From contig OZ038454.1 of the NCBI GenBank assembly GCA_964036195.1, positions 7,998,001 to 8,062,000 of the forward strand: a DNA stretch of 64,000 nucleotides. Direction: 5' to 3'. A model generated the notes under the pieces. It worked only from the letters and a program-made list of their open reading frames with translations, did no database searches and was not told the DNA's origin. This stretch comes from Sphaerolaimus hirsutus. Lineage: Eukaryota > Nematoda > Chromadorea > Monhysterida > Sphaerolaimidae. Shown here piece after piece: positions 21,365 through 32,855 of this stretch (position 1 is the stretch's first letter; each line of letters starts with the position of its first letter). The position numbers and the translations under genes are program-made.

Positions 21365-24121
21365 GCAAACAAGCGACTTCCATCATGATTCACAAGTTAG
21401 AATAGAATTGATTAGATCCACTAGCTGGAATGAGCCAATAGATTAAGTAGAGAATTAGTTGCACCGGAGTAAGCTTGAATTACACTAATTGGGTTTCTCG
21501 AATCACGTTACAAATAGAGTTTCCAAAGTATTTAAATATTTCCAATTTACCTTTCCACTTTCCAAATCAAACATTAACATAAAAATGACTAAATAACACT
21601 CAGGGTCATATAAGCCAAACCAGACAGGTGAGGATAGCAGTACGATGCACTGGTAAGAGACCACACAAGTCCAGGTACTTAAGTCCTAGCTTGGCACAGC
21701 ACCACTATCAAAAGTAATTCTACAACGACGTAGCACAACTGTTTGGGCCCTTACGAAAGCCTAGAGCGAGTCAATAGGTGTACAGCCTACTTCAGCTTAT
21801 ACTACGCCTAAAACAAGTCCACAGAGGTCCAGACGTACAGTAAGCATCACAGATGGTGGGTTCTCCCCATACAACACCCTATCTTAGCTATACCGGCAGC
21901 TCCGTGTGGCCACTCCTGCCCCTGTGAACCTAAATGTCACCGTGCAGAGGGAAGAGAAGGCCTATGCCAGAGTTAGCAGAGAATGAATAACCAAGGGTAG
22001 GCTCATTTCAGCTGGTAAATCACTGACTTAGTAATTAAAATTGGATTGAATAGACTGATGATAATCACAAGATTGGGGCTCTCTTTTATGGGTTTGAAGT
22101 GCCCAAAACCGGTTTGCAGCTGGGCGGAGCCAACCAATCACAAGATTGCATTCAAAAATGTACCGAAAATAAGTGACTTCAGTTGAACAGAGCCATGTTA
22201 CCACAAGGGTTACTTTTTAATGGAACAAAGGGAATGGTGACTTGACATTCAGGAACACCTTTCTTCTGGCACCCAGCCAGCTAATAAAACCAAACTTGGA
22301 ACTGTGCCAAACTAGAAAATAGAATACCTACAGTAACCTACCGAATGTAAACGCACAAACTAACTGCTTAAAGTGACTAAACTGAGCGAGACTCTCAAAC
22401 TAAGCGTGATTCAATTAAAAACATGCCAAGTAAATCCACAGCTACTCGAACTACAAACACAAACAAAAGGGACCAAAAATACAAAAACAACCGTATTTGC
22501 TCAAACGTGAGCTCGTCCAAACCAGCGTACCAAATCGGCCAACGTGGAACTAAACACGACGTGCAAAAGTGCAAACACAGAAATACGTGCGAAACACAGA
22601 AATAAGTGCGAACGTAAAAATACAATCACAAACACATGCAATTATCACAAACTGAGGGGGTTAGGTGGGTAAATAAGTGCAAATAAATACACATACATAC
22701 GCAATAAATCACAAACCGCGGCGCCTACCGCACACCTACAACCTAAACCTACTCCTACAGCCTACAACATCACAAAACTCCTCCCTGTGGCAGCAATGGC
22801 TACGGGATATGTGCCAATTTACACACAAAAACAGCCTTTTTGGCACTCTTCCAATTTCTTTTGGGATTGGCCTGTCTCTACTCCGAAGGGCGTCGACTTC
22901 AGGAGCTATCAAGGCCGCTCCCTATTTTTCGCTATTTTAACCTAAGGCACATACCCCTCCAGAAGGGGTGACCCGTCTCTACTCCGAAGGGCGTAGGCTT
23001 CAGGAGCTATCGGGGCCCTCCCTTCCGGTGGCCACTCCCACCAAGAACTCTGGGCGGCCAAAGTCTGTCGCTCCGCGGACGTTTCCGGCGGCCAACGCTG
23101 TCGACGCTCGCGGGGACTGGGTAGGGGGTGAATTTATAAGTTTTGAGTGACAAACTGTCGCCAGAACACGGCGACAGCGCCTAAACCCCCTCGAAAATAC
23201 ACTCAATGCCATTTTCCGAAAGTTGGCACTCGGCCAAGAGTGGCCGATTCGACGCTCTACAAAAATGCCCAAAATCACCCAAAATCCCCCTCTCCCGGGT
23301 TCCGGCGGTCGGCGGTCATTGAATGGCGGTGACGCGGCGCTGTCGCGGCCGTCAAAGTCGTTCGCCGGCGCCCATTCGGTCGCCATACCCAGGGGAATCG
23401 ATTTCCGCTCGGCGCTGCTTTTCTTTTTAATGAAAAGCGCCGTAACTCTCGTGAAAGTTAGGTTCCGTTCCCGGGGGTGTCAAATGACGTCACCCGGCCT
23501 TTTCACGACTAGAAGCGGCTAATCAGGCCGTTTTGCTAATTAGGGCCGGCGGCATAGCGCCATCGATGTACCGTTCTATGGTAATTCGCGCTGAATCACC
23601 GTCCCAGAGGCGTAGGTCTGGCACTTTGGTGATCTGGCGCCAATTACCATAGCCAGTGTCCGTTGCGCCGTAAGTTTCCTATAAGTTAGGTTCCGTATAG
23701 GACAGCGTCGTAATGACGTCACTTGGCCCAAAAGGGGTCAATATGGCGTCCCCGGCGACTAGAGCGCCATAATTAGGGTTTGGTAAGCGTTAATTGACGC
23801 TGGGTCACCGTCCCAGAGACGTAGGTCTGGCACTTTGGTGACCCGCCGCCAGTTCTCGCATTACATACTTGTAACATCCCTCTACTCTGCATCAATGGGG
23901 GGATTTAAATAAATACTGGAGAATGTGACTCTTTCATATTAAGTGATTCATTTTCCAGCTAACCTCAGAGAAAGAATAGATCTCCATACATTGAATCACC
24001 TAGCACAATCTGCGCACATATTACTTATTTATACGCTCTCAACCCATACGCGCGCATATCATATTTCATGACATACGCAATTTGACTATTTAAATGAGAT
24101 AATTAGGCTTGGAGTTCTACA

Positions 24122-24333
24122 CCATAGTTGTTAAAACGTATTTTACTTTTACTCGATAAATACTCATACTGTTTTCCCTGAGTAAAAATACTGTTATTTA
24201 CATTTACTAACTTTTCACGCAGCGTAAAAGTATAAAAAAATTACTTTAAGTTTTCAGTACTCATGGGTGAGTAAAAATAAAATACTTAACGTTTACGTTT
24301 ACTTTGGAAAAGTTCAGTACTTTCAACAACTCC
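24122..24333. repeat. GTTGTTAAAACGTATTT element upstream of copy C
   Basis: 'agttgttaaaacgtatttta' at the left pairs with 'agtactttcaacaact' at the right. The interior has 'tttactcgataaatactcatac' and 'acgtttacgtttacttt', the standard words of this family. Confidence 0.7.
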
Positions 24334-24398
24334 GTCCTACACTACTGCCACTTGTCTACCCCCCCCCCCCCTATACCACCCACAACAGTTTTGCAGCG

Positions 24399-27300
24399 AT
24401 GTCCACTCGCGGCGGCCCTCTACCTCGATCGGTGCCCCCTTGCCCGCAGTGCGGCAAAATGGGACACTGGAAGCGGGACTGTCCCAAACTCAGGTGCATC
24501 CGGTGCGACGGTATGGGCCACAACGTCGACGAGTGCAAAGAGCCGTGCAAATTTTGCGGCAAGTATGGCCATTATACGAATCGGTGCCCCGAAGCTTTAT
24601 TGCCCTGCATCGATTGTAATCCGGGCGACCACAATAAGGTCGGTGAACTTCGTGTGAATTTCATGTGAAGTTGGTTCGATTTGGTTTTTCCACACGTTGA
24701 ACTTTTCAAGAATTCATTTTGGCGCCCCACAGCGATTTAAGAATAAGTTTGATCGTTTTTGGCGAGGTATGGGTACCGTATTTCTTCTAATAGAACGGCT
24801 CTCTTTTATTAGAAGAAATACGGTATTCATACGGTTGCCAAAAAAACGATCGAACTTATTTTAAAAATCGCTGTGTGGAACGGCATTGTTTTGTAATTAC
24901 AAAGTGCGATGAACAAAGTTCGATGAGGGTTTTTCGACTATTTTCGGGTGTTGGAGAAAGTTTTTGTGACACTGGTTCGCTGCGTGTATATATTGCAAAT
25001 ATGTGAGCACCATTAACAAATAAATAAATACTCCTGCTCCGTAACCCCTATCAGCCAGAGCCGTATCCAGGGGGCCTTCCCGGGGCGAGGCCAGAAAGTG
25101 ACCGGAAAATGCGACTTTTTCAACGTCAGCTTAAAAAATTTTGCGCGCAAGCGCGCATTCTTCACCAGACATAACATATTGTCAACCGATTGGCTCCATG
25201 TGGCAACAAATTGTTATAAATACACTCAATGTTGTGCTTTTTTGCTGTTTTGTATGTATATTTACATACATACAGCGTTCCATGGCCCTGGCGCCAACGA
25301 CAATGGCGCCATGGCGTTGCGCCTACTAATGGCGTCAGCGCCATGGGGCCATTCCGCGACTATGTAGGTAAAATTTTAGGGGGGGGGCCCTCGCCGGCCT
25401 CCGTAAACAAGCAGCCCCCCCCCGCTCAAAAATCCTGGATACGTCCCTGCTATCAGCGATATTATTTTTATAATTGTGTATTAAAACTTTTTTCTGAAAT
25501 ACAATCTTTGAAAATATTTTTGTGAAAGACTTTTTAACCATCCCCCCTCACGCAGTCTCACTGTCCCAGAAAGATGCGCTGTCACGGTTGCGGCTCGATG
25601 GGGCACTTGAAAATTCACTGTCCAGTAGTTAAAAATCGCACCACGCGCGGATCGATGGACAAATTTGCCGCAGTTTGCTTTGTTTGTAATCAAGCTAAAC
25701 ATGCGCCGAATTGTCCCAGGCGGCAGAGGCAGGGCAGCCAGTTTAAAAGTTTGTTGCGTATTTTTTAACTGGTTTGTGAGCATAGTTTTGATGGGGGGGG
25801 GGGGGGGTCAAAAAATACGTTTTTTAACAACTCCGGTAGAAAAAAACTATGTTTTTTAATTTAAAAATCCGTTTGTTAAAAAGCTCCCATATAAATGTTG
25901 ATGAGTCAAATATCTACAGGTATATAAGACAAAGTAGACAAGACTGTCGATACGACCGTTTTTATTTGGCTGTCGGGAAAGTCTTCTCCGTTTCTGGCGC
26001 GTTTCCCATTGGATCGTCCAGGATTGTGCGGTTTCGGTCAGGTTATATAAGCTGGAATTACAGCTCAACATAAAATTCAAAAATTAAAGTTTACCACGAA
26101 ATTGATTACATAAAAGTGGATGATAATACATTTCTCCAACTTTATGTTCCGAACTTGATCGAAAAATAAAAAACTCCGGAAACGGTAGACCGTGCATGCA
26201 TGGATAAGTATTGCGGTAATTTCGCGGTAAAATTGCACGCTTCACTTAATTCCAGCTTATATACACCTTATATAGTCCGGGACGATCCAATGCGAGACGA
26301 TCAGGAAACGGAAGAAACTTTCCCGACAGCCCAATATGATGAAAAAGCCTTGAAAAATATTCCGACCGTCCCTAATTTTGATTGTTGAATTTGAAGCATG
26401 ATCGCAGCTGGACGTAACGAAAACTGGACAACGGCGCCGCTAAAACAAGCTGTACAGAATTCATTTGATGCGCAGTCCGTTCCAACAGTCAGCCGTGGTT
26501 AGTGGGCACACCTGTTAAAAGTACCGAACTTTTTTCAAAGTATACGTAAACGTAAAGTATTTATTTTTTACTCACCCCCTGAGTACAGAAAACGTAATGT
26601 AAATTTTTTACTTTTACTCATGAGTAAACATGAGTAAAATACTTTTCCCTCAAGAAAACGTATTTTTGGAAAATTTTGGCTCAATTTTCACCCAAAATCA
26701 CTCATTTTCGTACCTTTTTGACCATTTTGACCTTCAAATACACAAGTACGTGTGATATGTGCCTATTTTTAGCAAATTTTTTCTATTTTTCGCTTTTTCT
26801 CCACCGTTTTTCCCATCCATGCCTTGAAAAAGCCTATCTGAAATACGTATTCTGTACTCGAGTACTTTCAAAAAGTATACGTAAAAGCGAGTACAGCTAC
26901 TTTTTTCTAAGTATACGCAAACGTATTTACGCAGTACTCAAGTATACGTACTTTTTGAGTAAACGTAAATACGTTTTAACAACTATGAGTGGGATGATTG
27001 TGATAATTTGGTTCAATTTGTTGTTTTCACACGTTGGACTTTTTCTAACGTCCATTTTGTATGTGTCAGATAGACGTTTTGTACGTGACATTTTTTAGGT
27101 TTTAGGGCAAAAAAGTTTTTTTTACGGGATCGTAACAACGTTGTTTTTATCTCTAATCTACGAATAACTCACTATTTACCCCCCAATGCAAAGCTGCGCC
27201 AATATCACAAGAAATGGTCAGTTGGGCAAGGGCTGCAGCCACTGGCTCCGCCCACTTGCAAACGGACCAAACGCTGATTTTTGAAGTGGAACAGGATGTT

Positions 27301-28058
27301 GAACTATTGGCTGAAAACAGATGCCAGTTGCAGAGTAGACTAAATTCTGAATTGGACCAGATTTTTTCGCGAGGTCGGTTTGTTGTTTGTAGCTTTTGGA
27401 GTACTTTGGTACGAAATGTGAAAAATGGAGAGTTTTTGGGGATGTCGGTACAGGTGCCTACAAAATTTCCTAAAATATTTTGGGTGAATTAATGAATAAC
27501 GGGCATCGACTGGCATAAGTCACATGTAAATTTATTGTGCGCCAGCCGGAACCCAGAACCTGAAAAATGTCAAAAGACATTCAGTGTCAAAACTTCGTTT
27601 TACAAAACATTTTACATCTCTCATGGCAATTTGCAAGATATTTCACATTTTACAGGGTCTGGGAGTGTCACTTGAAATATAGTGATTCTGCATGTTTTTC
27701 GACTTGATGGATTCTTTTTGCAGGGCTCTATGCGGATACGGTTAACCACAATTCGCTTGTGTCGTTTCCAAACGGATCACAAGCTGCTGGGGCCATTTCT
27801 GATGCCTCAGTTGAATTTGCCGAACATCTCGCGAGCATTTATAACTATGCGAATAGTTCTTTGTGAAGTTGTTGTTGTTTTTCATTACATATCTCCGTTT
27901 TACAGCCGGCAAATTTTCCAGCAGTTAAATTTCTACTTGTGACAGCAGACAGAAATACTTATTCACTGAAGCAAAAATTTCCAAAAAGGAAGAAACACAA
28001 ATTCGTATCAACAGACAAGTTTTTTGAAATTTTTTATTGTAATTATGAAACAAATTAG
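24399..28058 (+). CDS. CCHC zinc-knuckle / coiled-coil protein, copy C
   Basis: Exons 24399-24638, 25556-25748, 27194-27373, 27724-27862 and 27953-28058 join to 285 codons plus TAG. Six zinc knuckles lie at about residues 15-28, 33-46, 50-63, 70-83, 89-102 and 121-133; the last has an H-x3-C spacing. The fourth is split by intron 1 (CIDCNPGDHNK / SHC), and the junction restores a perfect C-x2-C-x4-H-x4-C, which confirms the splice. A coiled-coil exon follows (EVEQDVELLAENRCQLQSRL), then the exon shared with A and B, then a basic tail (PKRKKHK) like that of B. The last acceptor is less certain (27922 is an alternative). The knuckle array resembles CNBP/Gis2/ZCCHC-type nucleic-acid-binding proteins, but orthology is not claimed. 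ATG 24399 may be preceded by further exons. Confidence 0.72.
24726..24883. repeat. Nested hairpins: CCGTATTTCTTC hairpin inside a second foldback
   Basis: Outer arms 'cccacagcgatttaagaat' and its complement 'aaaaatcgctgtgtgg' enclose 'gatcgtttttggc' and 'gccaaaaaaacgatc'. Inside is a 52-bp inverted pair ACCGTATTTCTTCTAATAGA / 'tattagaagaaatacggtat'. It lies in intron 1 of copy C. Confidence 0.8.
25950..26374. repeat. Foldback with long imperfect arms, intron 2 of copy C
   Basis: The left arm has 'ggctgtcgggaaagt', 'ggatcgtcc' and 'tataagctggaatta'. The right arm has 'taattccagcttata', 'gacgatccaa' and 'actttcccgacagcc'. Each arm is about 110 bp and imperfect, with a ~150-bp middle. Confidence 0.7.
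26512..26986. repeat. GTTGTTAAAACGTATTT element, intron 2 of copy C
   Basis: 'tgttaaaagtaccgaac' at the left and 'acgttttaacaact' at the right, with paired 'caaagtatacgtaaacgtaaa' / 'gagtaaacgtaaatac' words. The interior has the family middle ('caaaatcactcattttcgtacc'). Confidence 0.75.
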
Positions 28059-29232
28059 AAATTTCGCTTTTGTGTGCATTTATATTTCGATATCTCGCGA
28101 GATGGAGCTAGACGCTTGCCACTTTTCTATTGAAAATACCGTATATCCTCGAATAAGCCCGTCTAAAATAAGTCCCAACTCAAAAAAATTCTGACGTTAA
28201 AATATCATAACTCCCCGGGAGACTTATTCGAGGATATACTGTATGTAGAATGGATTTTACACCTGATCGCTGAATTGGCCATATTTATGTAAATCAACTC
28301 GTGTATTTACATATTTATTCACGGGCAAGTTGCAAATATTTTTGACGTTTCTTGCAGCAAAACACAATCAAGCATTGCATAATCTAATATGCAATTGTTC
28401 AATGATAATTTATTCAGTTTCCTTTTTTGTTGTAATTTAATTGATTTTTAATCGGATACACGGCACCAGGTACAGTCCCGCACCCTGTGAAGTGTAGAGT
28501 AAAGTGCAAAATGTCATAGAAAGTGTCAATTAAAGTAAAGATGACATGTTATTACTGTTGACATTTTGAATGACCTTTGACAAAATTGTATTGCATTTCA
28601 CATGGCATCTTACTTTACACTTTACAGGGTGTGTCGGCCCCAGGTAGCATATTGTTGCCCCAACTTTTGCATCACATTTATGCATAGTAAAAAATAGAGC
28701 CATAACCTCTGAATTAAGTGTCTTCTAGATGCACCGTAAATACCGCCATGTGTAAAAAACTCTGCTACTACTTATGCTCTCACGTTTCAAAATACACTTT
28801 AATTTCACTTGATTTGCATCTATCATCAGCCATGCCTTGCCAATATTTTCACATAGTGTTGTTTTTTCTAATATTTTGTTGCTGCTGTTAATGGGTGCTA
28901 AATAAAATACTGGTTTTCGAATGAATCCTTCCGACTCACTGAGTGTATAATGTTCAAGTTTCTATTTGTGTCTGCAGCTTCTGAAGGGGTAAATTCCAGA
29001 ACAGTCTACTTGATTGTTTTTGTATTTTATTGTACTCGCATCGAACGTAAATATGCACTTTTACTGTGTGTTTGTCGAAGTGTGGAACGTTCTTGTATTT
29101 TGAAAGTTTGAAAGAAAGAATCGATTTGTTTGAAACATTGATCAAACTGGGGTTACTCAGCGTTACCATTTTGAACATTTGAATTTCCATCAAATCATAA
29201 CCCCCATCCCTATTTTTGGCAGTCATCCAAAA
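28059..29232. other. Spacer between copy C and AASDHPPT
   Basis: 28138-28243 is an inverted pair of the CCGTATATCCTCGAATAAG type, and 28482-28637 is a TGTCATG-family foldback. The remainder is AT-rich with no supported exon. A minus-strand open frame at 28954-29322 runs antisense into exon 1 of AASDHPPT and was not accepted. Confidence 0.5.
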
Positions 29233-32200
29233 ATGTCGCTGTGCAAGTGCCTTCGTTGGTCGGCCAGCCTCACCGATGTATTGAGTCAAATTTGTGAAAA
29301 CGATTTTACATTGGCTATTCAATCAATCCAGACTGGCGAGTGGGAAAGAATTGAGAAATTCAAGTATAGAGATGACTTTTTGGCCAGTTTGCTCGGAAGG
29401 CTGATGCTCAGAGCGGCAGTACATGAAGTTGCTTTTTTTATGTGTACTCGCTCCAACCAGCTCAGAGGGTCGAAATTCAAGATAACCCTGGTCAGACGGA
29501 CCGTTAATTCTACATCACTGTAGTAAAGCCAAGCAAGCGCTACAGTTTCCCAAATCTTGTTTGCTCTAAATAATTTCGCTGCCAGAGAGCAAAAAGGAAA
29601 CTTCCCAGACCGGGAATTGAACCCGGGCCTTGCGGGTGAGAGCCGCAAATCCTAACCACTAGACCATCTGGGATCTGTGATTTGAGTGCCATATGGCCAC
29701 TTACCAATTAGCTAGTTTGGTCACAAATTTTCTTTTTATAATACTTAATGAATTCACCCTAGGTTCACGTGAAATGGGGAGAGGCTGCACTATGTAGGGT
29801 GGCAAAATTTACCGTACCGTACCGCATTTTTGGGAAAATTACCGTACCGTTTACCGCAATTTTAGAAATTTACCGTACCGTACCGCGTACCGCATTTTCC
29901 GAAATTTACCGTACCATACCGCGTACCGCACTCATTTACCGCATTTAACGCGGTAAATTTTACTCAGATTTACCTTACATTTTTCAACATATTGATGACA
30001 ATTGATGTGGTGTTCTGCAATTTTTTTGCGCACAAGTGCGCAATATTCACAACATTGTTTTCACTGATTTTCAGCCCTTTCACATGCTATATTGTTCCCA
30101 AATTGCATTCATGCCTTATGGCTTATTTTCAGCTATTTTTAAACCATATGCCATTATATACCTATTTTTCAACTATTTAGCAAATTTTCACCCATTTTTA
30201 CCTATTTTCTCTCTTTTCTTCCTTCTACACCTTGAAAAAGCCTATATATTGAGCCCCTGCATTGTGGGTAATGTAATTTTATGTCATCACGCTGTTATTT
30301 TGTTCTCAAGTCCATTATCAAATTGTGTAATTGAATTTGGTGTCAATTTATGAAGAAAAAGTTGTATGTAGTCTGGTATTGATACATTGCTGACAATCGG
30401 AAATTTACCGTACCGTACCGCGTACCGCACTTTTCAGATTTACCGTACCGTACCGTTTACCGCAAAATTGAACATTTACCGTACCGTACCGTTTACCGCA
30501 AAATAGAAAATTTACCGTACCGTACGGTTTACCGCAAGGCCGTACCGTCTGCCACCCTAGCACTATGAATGAGATATAACACCATTAATTGTGTGTCGAC
30601 CTCATATCATGCGTTTTACTATGTGAAATTACACTTTAAAAAACTAATCGAAAAATAAAACATTTGACATTTCTTCTGCACTCTATAACACTCAAACCCC
30701 CTAAATTCCAGCTGACATCGACAGCCTGGCAAAAAATACACTTCAAACGCACGGAAAAGGGCAAGCCCTACTGCGTGGAGCCGGGTATCGATTTCGGTAT
30801 CAATGTGACCCATCAGGTGCCACTTCCTGACCTTGTAGAATGTCATGTAAAGTGTAAAATGTCGTGCAAACTGTTAAAAGTCATGTAAAATGTCAAACTT
30901 TTGTTTGACATTTCCCAGGGAAGCTTACAAGGCTTAGACACTTTGCATGACATTTTACATTTCACAGGGAATTTTACAGGGTTTGGGAGTGCCTCCAGGG
31001 AGACATGGTAATGCTGGCCACCAGCTGCAACAATAGGGCTGTTGGTGTGGATGTGATGAATGTGCATAAACCTGGTTCGTGTGGGTGGTTTGTTTTTGGA
31101 GTGGCTGTTTTCGATAGTTGAAATTAGTGGTACTGAACAGATGGCTTTTGCTGCCAACATCAAAAGCTGCTAAAATATCAAAAACGGCCGGTAACATTTT
31201 CATTTATTTTTACCGTGCATATTACATTTGTCATGACATTTGGCAAATTCTTTCACACTTGCCGATTTACAGGGCCAACCGATCCGGACTTTCTTTCGTT
31301 CTGCATTTTCAATCACTTTTACTCTAAGCGTGGGCCTGTTGTCCAGGGGTGTTTGATGTCCAGGGATTATTCGCCACTGTAACGATGTTGCTCGCAGCCA
31401 CCTACGCCACCGCCAACGACTACATCGATTTCATGGCGCGGCAGTTCTCACCGCGCGAGCTGGCGTGCATGCGCGCCGCCGGCACCCAATTTGACCAGTT
31501 GCTGCTGTTCTACAGGTTTTGGGTCCGTTTTACACACGGGTTTTTTCAGTGTTTTTTGGTTCAATTTTTGTTGCTGTTTTCGTGATGAAGGCATACGAGG
31601 AATCTTGACAAAGTGTAGTATACCCGGTCTGAACCGCCACATTTACAATGCCTCAAGGAAAGTTATTCGGACAATCTTTAATCCTATCAGCATGTCAACA
31701 ATCTGTCCTGTAAAAAATCATGTTTCACTAGTGGCAACTCAAGTTTGATATACTCTGCCCTCGCACTGATTTATGTCTCGTGTTGAAAGCGTGCCAATGA
31801 TTATTAAATCATGCTATTTCTGTAAAAAGATGAAAAATTCATCGATGTGAATATGTTTATTAATAACTTTATAACAGCAATCAATTGTGACATCTTTTTA
31901 TGAAGCTCGCAGCGTTAACCATCGTTGGCACACTTCCAGCGGGAACCACGCGTGCAGGGTGTAAAGTAACCGGAGTATATGCCTTGTAAAAACATTCACC
32001 AGCGATTTGAGGGTACGGAATGTGTCACTTTACAGTACACTTGACAGCTGCTGATCAACCAGTTTTATAGGATCCTAATTTAAACAAGTTTTTTTTACCT
32101 TCCAACTTCAAAATGTCATCTTAACAGCCCCTATCCCCCAAAATCCCAGTGTCTCAAAGAGAGTGTTATCAAAGCGACTGGCGAAGGCATTCACAGCGAC

Positions 32201-32855
32201 TTGGCTGCACTTGACTTTCATCTGCCTGAAGGAGGCGACATGTTGGGCCCCTCCGGCGCCCGCTCCGCCCGCGGCACGGTGCTGTTCGACGGTGGTGTTA
32301 GCACCGCTGAAAAGTGGAACTTTGACGAGTATTTTCTGAAGGGTGCTCACGTCGCCGCCGTGTGTCAAGAGGTGGGCGGCGTTTTTCGGTTTATTTTTGC
32401 GGATTTATGTGTGAATGTCTGCTGGCAGCCCCGCACTCTGTAAAGTGTTATTAGAATGTCAAATTTCATGCATAAGACATATGCATATTTTTTACATGCA
32501 TTCATGTACAAAATACGGTATGCATATTTTTTGGTTTTCATATTTTTTTTATATTTCGGTTGACATTTTACCTGACATTTAACACTGAGTGGGACTGCCA
32601 CCTGGTACTGATCCTGCACCTTATAAAGTGACATATTCCAAGAGAGCGTCTAATTAAACATGGAGCACCAATAACCCCCCCCCCCCACAGCTGCCCACCC
32701 CCTCTTCGTGTGCCCAATCCACAACCCCCATGCCATTCTCTGCTGTCACCCTGCCCGACTTGTTGCGCGGCGCCGACGCCCAGTGCAACGTGCTCCGCAC
32801 CGGCGCCAAAGGCGCCTGGCAGAGGTTTTGCGAAAGGCCCAGAAAACATTTTTGA
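29233..32855 (+). CDS. AASDHPPT: 4'-phosphopantetheinyl transferase (AASDHPPT type)
   Basis: Transfers the phosphopantetheine arm of coenzyme A to the acyl-carrier domains of fatty-acid synthase and similar enzymes, normally in the cytosol. Exons 29233-29427, 30712-30816, 30999-31074, 31398-31522, 32150-32371 and 32691-32855 (TGA) join to 295 aa, close to the human length of about 309. Landmarks: RLMLRAAV in exon 1; FKRTEKGKPY and NVTHQ/GDMVM across exons 2-3; the metal-binding VGVDVM in exon 3; and the FYRFW/CLKESVIKATG motif across exons 4-5, which places the exon-4 donor at 31523. All phases agree. Start ATG 29233 was chosen because the family N-terminus follows directly (RWSASLTD). Intron 1 holds a tRNA gene on the other strand and a transposon. 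Exon 6 is GC-rich and least conserved. Confidence 0.93.
29587..29602 (-). terminator. Pol III T-run terminator of tRNA-Glu
   Basis: On the minus strand the tRNA 3' end is followed within about ten bases by TTTTT, the usual RNA polymerase III stop signal. Confidence 0.75.
29603..29673 (-). tRNA. tRNA-Glu (anticodon CTC)
   Basis: Read on the minus strand, TCCCAGA and TCTGGGA form a perfect 7-bp acceptor stem. The D-arm reads GTCTAGTGGTTAGGAT, and the anticodon stem TGCGG/CCGCA encloses CTCTCAC with CTC in place. The T-arm includes GGTTCAATTCC, a canonical B box. The sequence matches the usual animal tRNA-Glu scaffold with compensated stem changes. A T-run (CCTTTTTGC) just downstream is a Pol III terminator. 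It lies antisense in intron 1 of AASDHPPT. Confidence 0.95.
29787..30567. mobile_element. hAT-like non-autonomous element with CCGTACCGTA arrays
   Basis: Termini TAGGGTGGCAAAATTTACCG (from 29795) and its inverse ending GCCACCCTA (30559) are flanked by exact 8-bp direct repeats GCACTATG (29787-29794 and 30560-30567). Each end carries several 'tttaccgtaccgtaccgc' units, with a unique ~450-bp middle and no transposase ORF. It lies in intron 1 of AASDHPPT, downstream of the tRNA. Fragments with the same motif occur at 12540-12620 and 53290-53325. Confidence 0.93.
30836..30991. repeat. TGTCATG-family foldback, intron 2 of AASDHPPT
   Basis: 'atgtcatgtaaagtgtaaaa' and 'agtcatgtaaaatgtcaaac' face their complements 'gacactttgcatgacatttt' and 'cattttacatttcacaggg'. 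The right end 'acagggtttgggagtgcc' is the usual terminus. Confidence 0.75.

Larger units (their letters stand above)
19906..23880 (-). mobile_element. Probable mobile or virus-derived insertion, minus strand
   Basis: An intronless minus-strand block with two overlapping long ORFs (20399-21364 and 19906-20616) lies between copies B and C, all of which are plus-strand genes with introns. Upstream in its own direction (21400-23880) is a leader with internal duplications: 'tctctactccgaagggcgt' twice (22878 and 22976), 'ccgtcccagagacgtaggtc'-type twice (23603 and 23812), and 'agttaggttccgt' twice (23456 and 23687). 22930-23880 is distinctly GC-rich. No reverse transcriptase, integrase, transposase or long terminal repeats could be recognised, and the limits are approximate. 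It could be a non-autonomous retroelement, an endogenous viral fragment, or an orphan gene with a structured leader. Confidence 0.45.

Noticed and set aside
23000-23386. 128-aa minus-strand open frame in GC-rich DNA
   Set aside because: Lies in the leader of the minus-strand insertion with duplicated segments; composition explains the lack of stops and no domain is visible.
27724-27866. TGA at 27864 as the end of copy C
   Set aside because: A GTGAAG donor one base earlier leaves in phase 2, as in copies A and B, and leads to a basic tail like that of B.
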